Source: Candidatus Altarchaeota archaeon
Lineage (GTDB): Archaea > Altiarchaeota > Altiarchaeia > JAFGQM01
Assembly: GCA_016935655.1 (NCBI GenBank)
Contig: JAFGQM010000141.1
Coordinates: 1 to 15,718 of the forward strand
DNA length: 15,718 bases
Reading direction: 5' to 3'
Below are positions 12,812-15,718 of this stretch, piece by piece. The translations under genes were made by a program, and so were the position numbers. Under the pieces are notes generated by a model. That model did not search any database. It had not been told where the DNA came from and saw nothing but the letters and a program-made list of their open reading frames with translations. Within the stretch, counting starts at the first letter, position 1; every line of letters starts with the position of its first letter.

Positions 12812-13896
12812 TTTCCGACAATCCTCTCAGCCTTTGTGCGCGCCTTCCCCATCCTCTTTTGATGCTCCACTAGGAACTTTTCCATGAGGTCCGCGCACCT
12901 CTTCTTGTCCTCGCCACAGAGTATCTTCCCGGTCTTACAGTCGTTGTAGATTCTCTGGACCTCTTTGTCGTCTTCTACTAGATGATAATAATATAATTTA
13001 TAGACAGCACACTCGTCCGGCCTCCCGCCGAGTTTCCTCTGCTCCTCTGCAGTCTCCCTGCCGCCTGTGAGAGCTGACATGACCTTCCTCCTAGCTTCCT
13101 TGGGGTCTTCCGAGAGGGCTATGTGGCTCTTTGGGTCAGACGAGGACATCTTGCCACCCTGCAGGCCTTCAAGCAGCCTGTGGAATGTCGCTGATGGCAC
13201 TTCCAACCTGAAGTTTCCTTCCAGCCTCACGGCTATGTCCCTGGTGAGCCTTAGATGGGGGTCCTGGTCGGCACCCACCGGGACCACGGTAGGCAGGGCC
13301 GCGTCCTCAAACTCCGGCAGTTGGGGATGCAAAATGTCCGCGACCTGGGTCAGGGCTGAGAATATCTTGTTTGGGCTCAAGTCTCCGTAGATTGCGCGCA
13401 GCTCGTTGAATGTCACCTCTTTGGCTGCCATGTCCCTGAGCCGGTAGTAAGGCGTCTTGTAGTCCGTCTGGAACCAGAAGTGCAGGTTCTTCTCGGACAG
13501 CCCGAGAGCGAGGTAATTCGTCAGATACTCCTCTACTGCTATCTTGCGCGCAATGTCGAGCGGTATGTCCCTCATCAGATAAGACTCCAGATCCGCAGCA
13601 GCTATATAAACACCCCCCCCTTTTTGCTGGTGCCATATTATCTGGTCGGCCACCATCTTGTGGCCGAAGTGGAACCTTCCGGAGGGCATGAGCCCGGTCA
13701 TCATTATGTAGGGTTTTTTGTTCAGTATGGCGTTTGCGATCTTGCCGAAGTCGCGGTGCCCGAAGATTATCCCCCTCTTTATATACGAATTGTCACCGAA
13801 CTTTTCCTTAAACTCATCCATAGGCGCTATCCCGAACTCCTTGAACAGCTTGCCGTAACTCTCTATCTCCTCTACCTTCCACGGATCGAATTTCAT
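12808..13896 (-). CDS. trpS: Tryptophanyl-tRNA synthetase, archaeal type
   Basis: 362 residues, class I synthetase. The N-terminal segment (IAPMDEFKEKFGDNSYIKRG, about 23-42) is the archaeal/eukaryotic TrpRS type. The HIGH motif is HFGH (76-79) in PSGRFHFGHKMVADQI, and KMSSS (249-253) lies in LQGGKMSSSDPKS. VPVGADQDPHLRLTRDIA (206-223) is a conserved active-site block. It charges tRNA-Trp with tryptophan. Size is close to other archaeal enzymes (about 370). It is first in a minus-strand run with pyrH, ogt and arsM. The ATG at 13894-13896 has no SD; the upstream 100-nt gap is shared with the divergent secreted-protein gene. No second copy or truncation is seen. Confidence 0.96.
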   Translation of the reverse strand: MKFDPWKVEEIESYGKLFKEFGIAPMDEFKEKFGDNSYIKRGIIFGHRDFGKIANAILNKKPYIMMTGLMPSGRFHFGHKMVADQIIWHQQKGGGVYIAAADLESYLMRDIPLDIARKIAVEEYLTNYLALGLSEKNLHFWFQTDYKTPYYRLRDMAAKEVTFNELRAIYGDLSPNKIFSALTQVADILHPQLPEFEDAALPTVVPVGADQDPHLRLTRDIAVRLEGNFRLEVPSATFHRLLEGLQGGKMSSSDPKSHIALSEDPKEARRKVMSALTGGRETAEEQRKLGGRPDECAVYKLYYYHLVEDDKEVQRIYNDCKTGKILCGEDKKRCADLMEKFLVEHQKRMGKARTKAERIVGK

Positions 13897-13996
13897 GCTG
13901 TATATTTATCAAAAGGGGACAAAAATCGAAACAGTTTTATTTTTAAGCGCGTTCACATTCATATAAGGTTTTTTTAGACAACAAACCGGACCAAAA
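13897..13996. promoter_or_regulatory. Divergent promoter trpS / secreted protein
   Basis: This AT-rich spacer contains, on the plus strand, a good TATA-like CATATAAGG (13960-13968), placing transcription start near 13990 and ATG at 13997. On the minus strand, CTTAAAAATAAAACT (13947-13933) is a candidate TATA for trpS. A seven-T run (13969-13975) lies downstream of the plus-strand TATA. No SD is seen on either side. Confidence 0.42.
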
Positions 13997-15718
13997 ATGA
14001 TCTCGAAAAAAGGGAATATAGTTGCTGTTATAGCCGTCGTTGTTTTAGTCGCGATAACACTGATTGTGTTGATGATGCACTTCCAAGCCCCCCGAACCGT
14101 GACAACTCCAACCTCTGTCCCGACCACCGAAGCAACCCTTGCTGTAGACCGTGGCCTTAGCTTGGGCATATCAAACTTTGCTACTGGAGGTATGGCTGCA
14201 AACCCCATGTGGTACAACAATGGTCCGATGCCTCCGACCTTGGAGGAGACAAAGGTCAGTTTTGAGGCGTTTTTAAGACAACAAATTATGATGTTTGTCC
14301 AGAAGTTAAGCGAGGAGGAGGGTTATATAATCGACTGGTCCGAGGAGATGTTCTACGATTTCCTATCCGTTCCAAACCTTGAGGAATTGGATTCGGACTC
14401 ATTTGAGATAGAGCTGAAAGACTTCATTGCGGGTATACAGGCAGACGGTGAGATGAGCTGGATCGACTTCGGAAAAATCAAGACGTTTGCTTATCATATG
14501 TGGCTGATGTATAAAAATTATTACGAGTGGATGTCTTACGATGCATGGGACTCGAGCGCTTTGGTAGATAACCAAAGGCAAGGTTTGATCTGGCATCTCG
14601 CAAATGGTCCTACTGCTCCCTTCAATAAAGCGAACTGCCAGGCAATGGAATGCACCTGCGACGGTTCAAATCTATTACAGAGCAGTGATGTCCTAGCACA
14701 GACGAAGGTAGCGAAACAGGATGTCTATGCGGTTATAGACCAGTCAGTGGAGAAGCTAAACAACATGTACAAGAACTCAGGAACCGACATAACCTGCAAA
14801 TGGAGGGTGATAAAAGAAAAGTTTGAGAATGATGCCATTTTCGTTCCTCTTGAGGGGGGAGGATGTGATATCGACGCTCAAAATGAGCTAGAGATAGCTA
14901 CGAGGCCCTGGAACGATGCGGCATGTAACCCGCAGGAAGTAGAGGATGGTGACGTATCCCAGTTTATAACAAATAACGATCTATGTAATCAAGAGCCTAT
15001 GCTTGAGAACTGGGACGAACCATATACAGTGCCGGACGAGGGCAATGTAATAGTCAGCGACAACATGACCAGCACTGGCGATATTACAGTCAGACCACCA
15101 ACATTTGGTTCCGACATCGAAAGCGGAAGCGTAGGATGGCAACAACCCATGGAGAATGACACCGTTTTGCAGTATATTGAAGACTGGTTCAATGATATGG
15201 ACAATTGGGAAAATGAAACCATATACGAGGACAATAGGAACACCCTGACACGGCTTTGGGGTGTTGAGAATAAAGTTGCCATACTGTATTCAGTGGCGTG
15301 TGAGGATCCCAATGTCCTCATAGATTCAGATAGAGGCCTTATTCCCTTCACGACAGAGGTACAGATGAGAATACACGTGAAGAAAGGCTGTCCGCCACCA
15401 CCACCTGGCAAGCCTTCAGCAAGCTGTGAAGGAGGTCTTATAGGCTCTGCAGCCCCTGGTGTTGGATGCCCGGTTTGCCAAGAATGGAGCGCGTACGCGT
15501 ACAAGGGTTTGGAGAGTCAGTGCAGTATTGACGGGGCTAGCATAGGAGACCAAGTTAGCTGTGACTTCACCTTAGACGGGCCATGGGATGAGGATAGCGA
15601 ACCAGAACTCTGCTACTACAAAAACGGCCAGTTCTCGGATACCGGGGCTTATATGAGAGGTGAGGGATACAGGGTCTATAACGAACTTGAATGCTTTGTA
15701 GACGTGAATGGTTATGAC
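13997..15718 (+). CDS. Large N-terminally anchored, Cys-rich extracellular protein (3' end outside window)
   Basis: Open for 574 codons from ATG 13997 to the last base; no stop is reached, so the protein is incomplete. The N-terminus MISKKGNIVAVIAVVVLVA continues to about residue 28 as one hydrophobic helix after two lysines: a signal peptide or membrane anchor, possibly class III-like (KKG before the helix) though without the usual Glu at +5. A Thr/Pro linker (31-45) follows, then an acidic, Trp/Tyr-rich body. About 16 cysteines appear from about residue 215 on, many spaced for disulfides, with at least three N-glycosylation sequons (NMT, NDT, NET). A run of five prolines (466-470) separates two parts; the second has GCPVCQEW and repeated Cys. 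I do not recognise a family. It may be a surface or adhesin-type protein, divergent from trpS. Confidence 0.8.
   Translation, partial: MISKKGNIVAVIAVVVLVAITLIVLMMHFQAPRTVTTPTSVPTTEATLAVDRGLSLGISNFATGGMAANPMWYNNGPMPPTLEETKVSFEAFLRQQIMMFVQKLSEEEGYIIDWSEEMFYDFLSVPNLEELDSDSFEIELKDFIAGIQADGEMSWIDFGKIKTFAYHMWLMYKNYYEWMSYDAWDSSALVDNQRQGLIWHLANGPTAPFNKANCQAMECTCDGSNLLQSSDVLAQTKVAKQDVYAVIDQSVEKLNNMYKNSGTDITCKWRVIKEKFENDAIFVPLEGGGCDIDAQNELEIATRPWNDAACNPQEVEDGDVSQFITNNDLCNQEPMLENWDEPYTVPDEGNVIVSDNMTSTGDITVRPPTFGSDIESGSVGWQQPMENDTVLQYIEDWFNDMDNWENETIYEDNRNTLTRLWGVENKVAILYSVACEDPNVLIDSDRGLIPFTTEVQMRIHVKKGCPPPPPGKPSASCEGGLIGSAAPGVGCPVCQEWSAYAYKGLESQCSIDGASIGDQVSCDFTLDGPWDEDSEPELCYYKNGQFSDTGAYMRGEGYRVYNELECFVDVNGYD

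Noticed and set aside
14989..15504. 171-codon minus-strand frame near the right end
   Set aside because: The plus strand is open from 13997 to the end with signal anchor, linker and Cys pattern, which explains the region better.

Overview
This window looks like archaeal chromosome. The supporting signs are a one-domain histone (5645-5845), a tRNA-Pro gene interrupted just after the anticodon, archaeal-type UMP kinase and TrpRS, an archaeal secretion-type ATPase, AT-rich TATA-like elements about 25-30 nt upstream of several starts, and many starts with little or no Shine-Dalgarno sequence. Gene packing is very tight: ATGA start/stop overlaps, and two convergent genes whose stop codons touch at 8821/8822. 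Frequent ATA and AGG codons also fit an archaeon. The compactness and the large unknown secreted protein would suit a small-genome (DPANN-like) lineage, but the lineage cannot be fixed from this window.

Layout. Positions 1-131 are non-coding and rich in hairpins. A kinase-fold-like protein that lacks its catalytic Asp follows (132-770, -). It is divergent from a flavin/NAD(P) oxidoreductase (819-1514, +), a small Cys-containing protein (1539-1784, +) and a DUF736-like small protein (1918-2121, +). A membrane-anchored trypsin-like protease (2149-3108, -) is divergent from a cupin protein (3179-3751, +). Next come a 56-codon small gene (3819-3989, -), a PUA-like protein and an RsmB/NOP-type RNA m5C methyltransferase (4059-5412, -, overlapping by 8 bp), intron-containing tRNA-Pro(UGG) (5448-5573, -), histone (5645-5845, -) and the fused NAD(P)H-hydrate repair enzyme Nnr (5887-7341, -).

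The only long plus-strand gene in the middle is a type IV pilus/secretion ATPase (7403-8821). It meets a minus-strand block read from right to left: trpS, pyrH, a minimal O6-alkylguanine alkyltransferase, arsM, then ilvB and ilvN (13896 down to 8822). IlvB and IlvN form acetolactate synthase, and ilvB seems to have its own promoter. The window ends inside a large, N-terminally anchored, Cys-rich extracellular protein (13997 to beyond 15718, +).

Most genes are housekeeping: RNA modification, tRNA charging, nucleotide and amino-acid synthesis, cofactor and DNA repair, arsenic methylation. I see no defence island, CRISPR array or transposon. The least explained pieces are the pseudokinase-like protein, the triple ATTATCC palindrome at 1791-1816, the hairpin cluster at 1-131, the orphan secretion ATPase and the truncated secreted protein.
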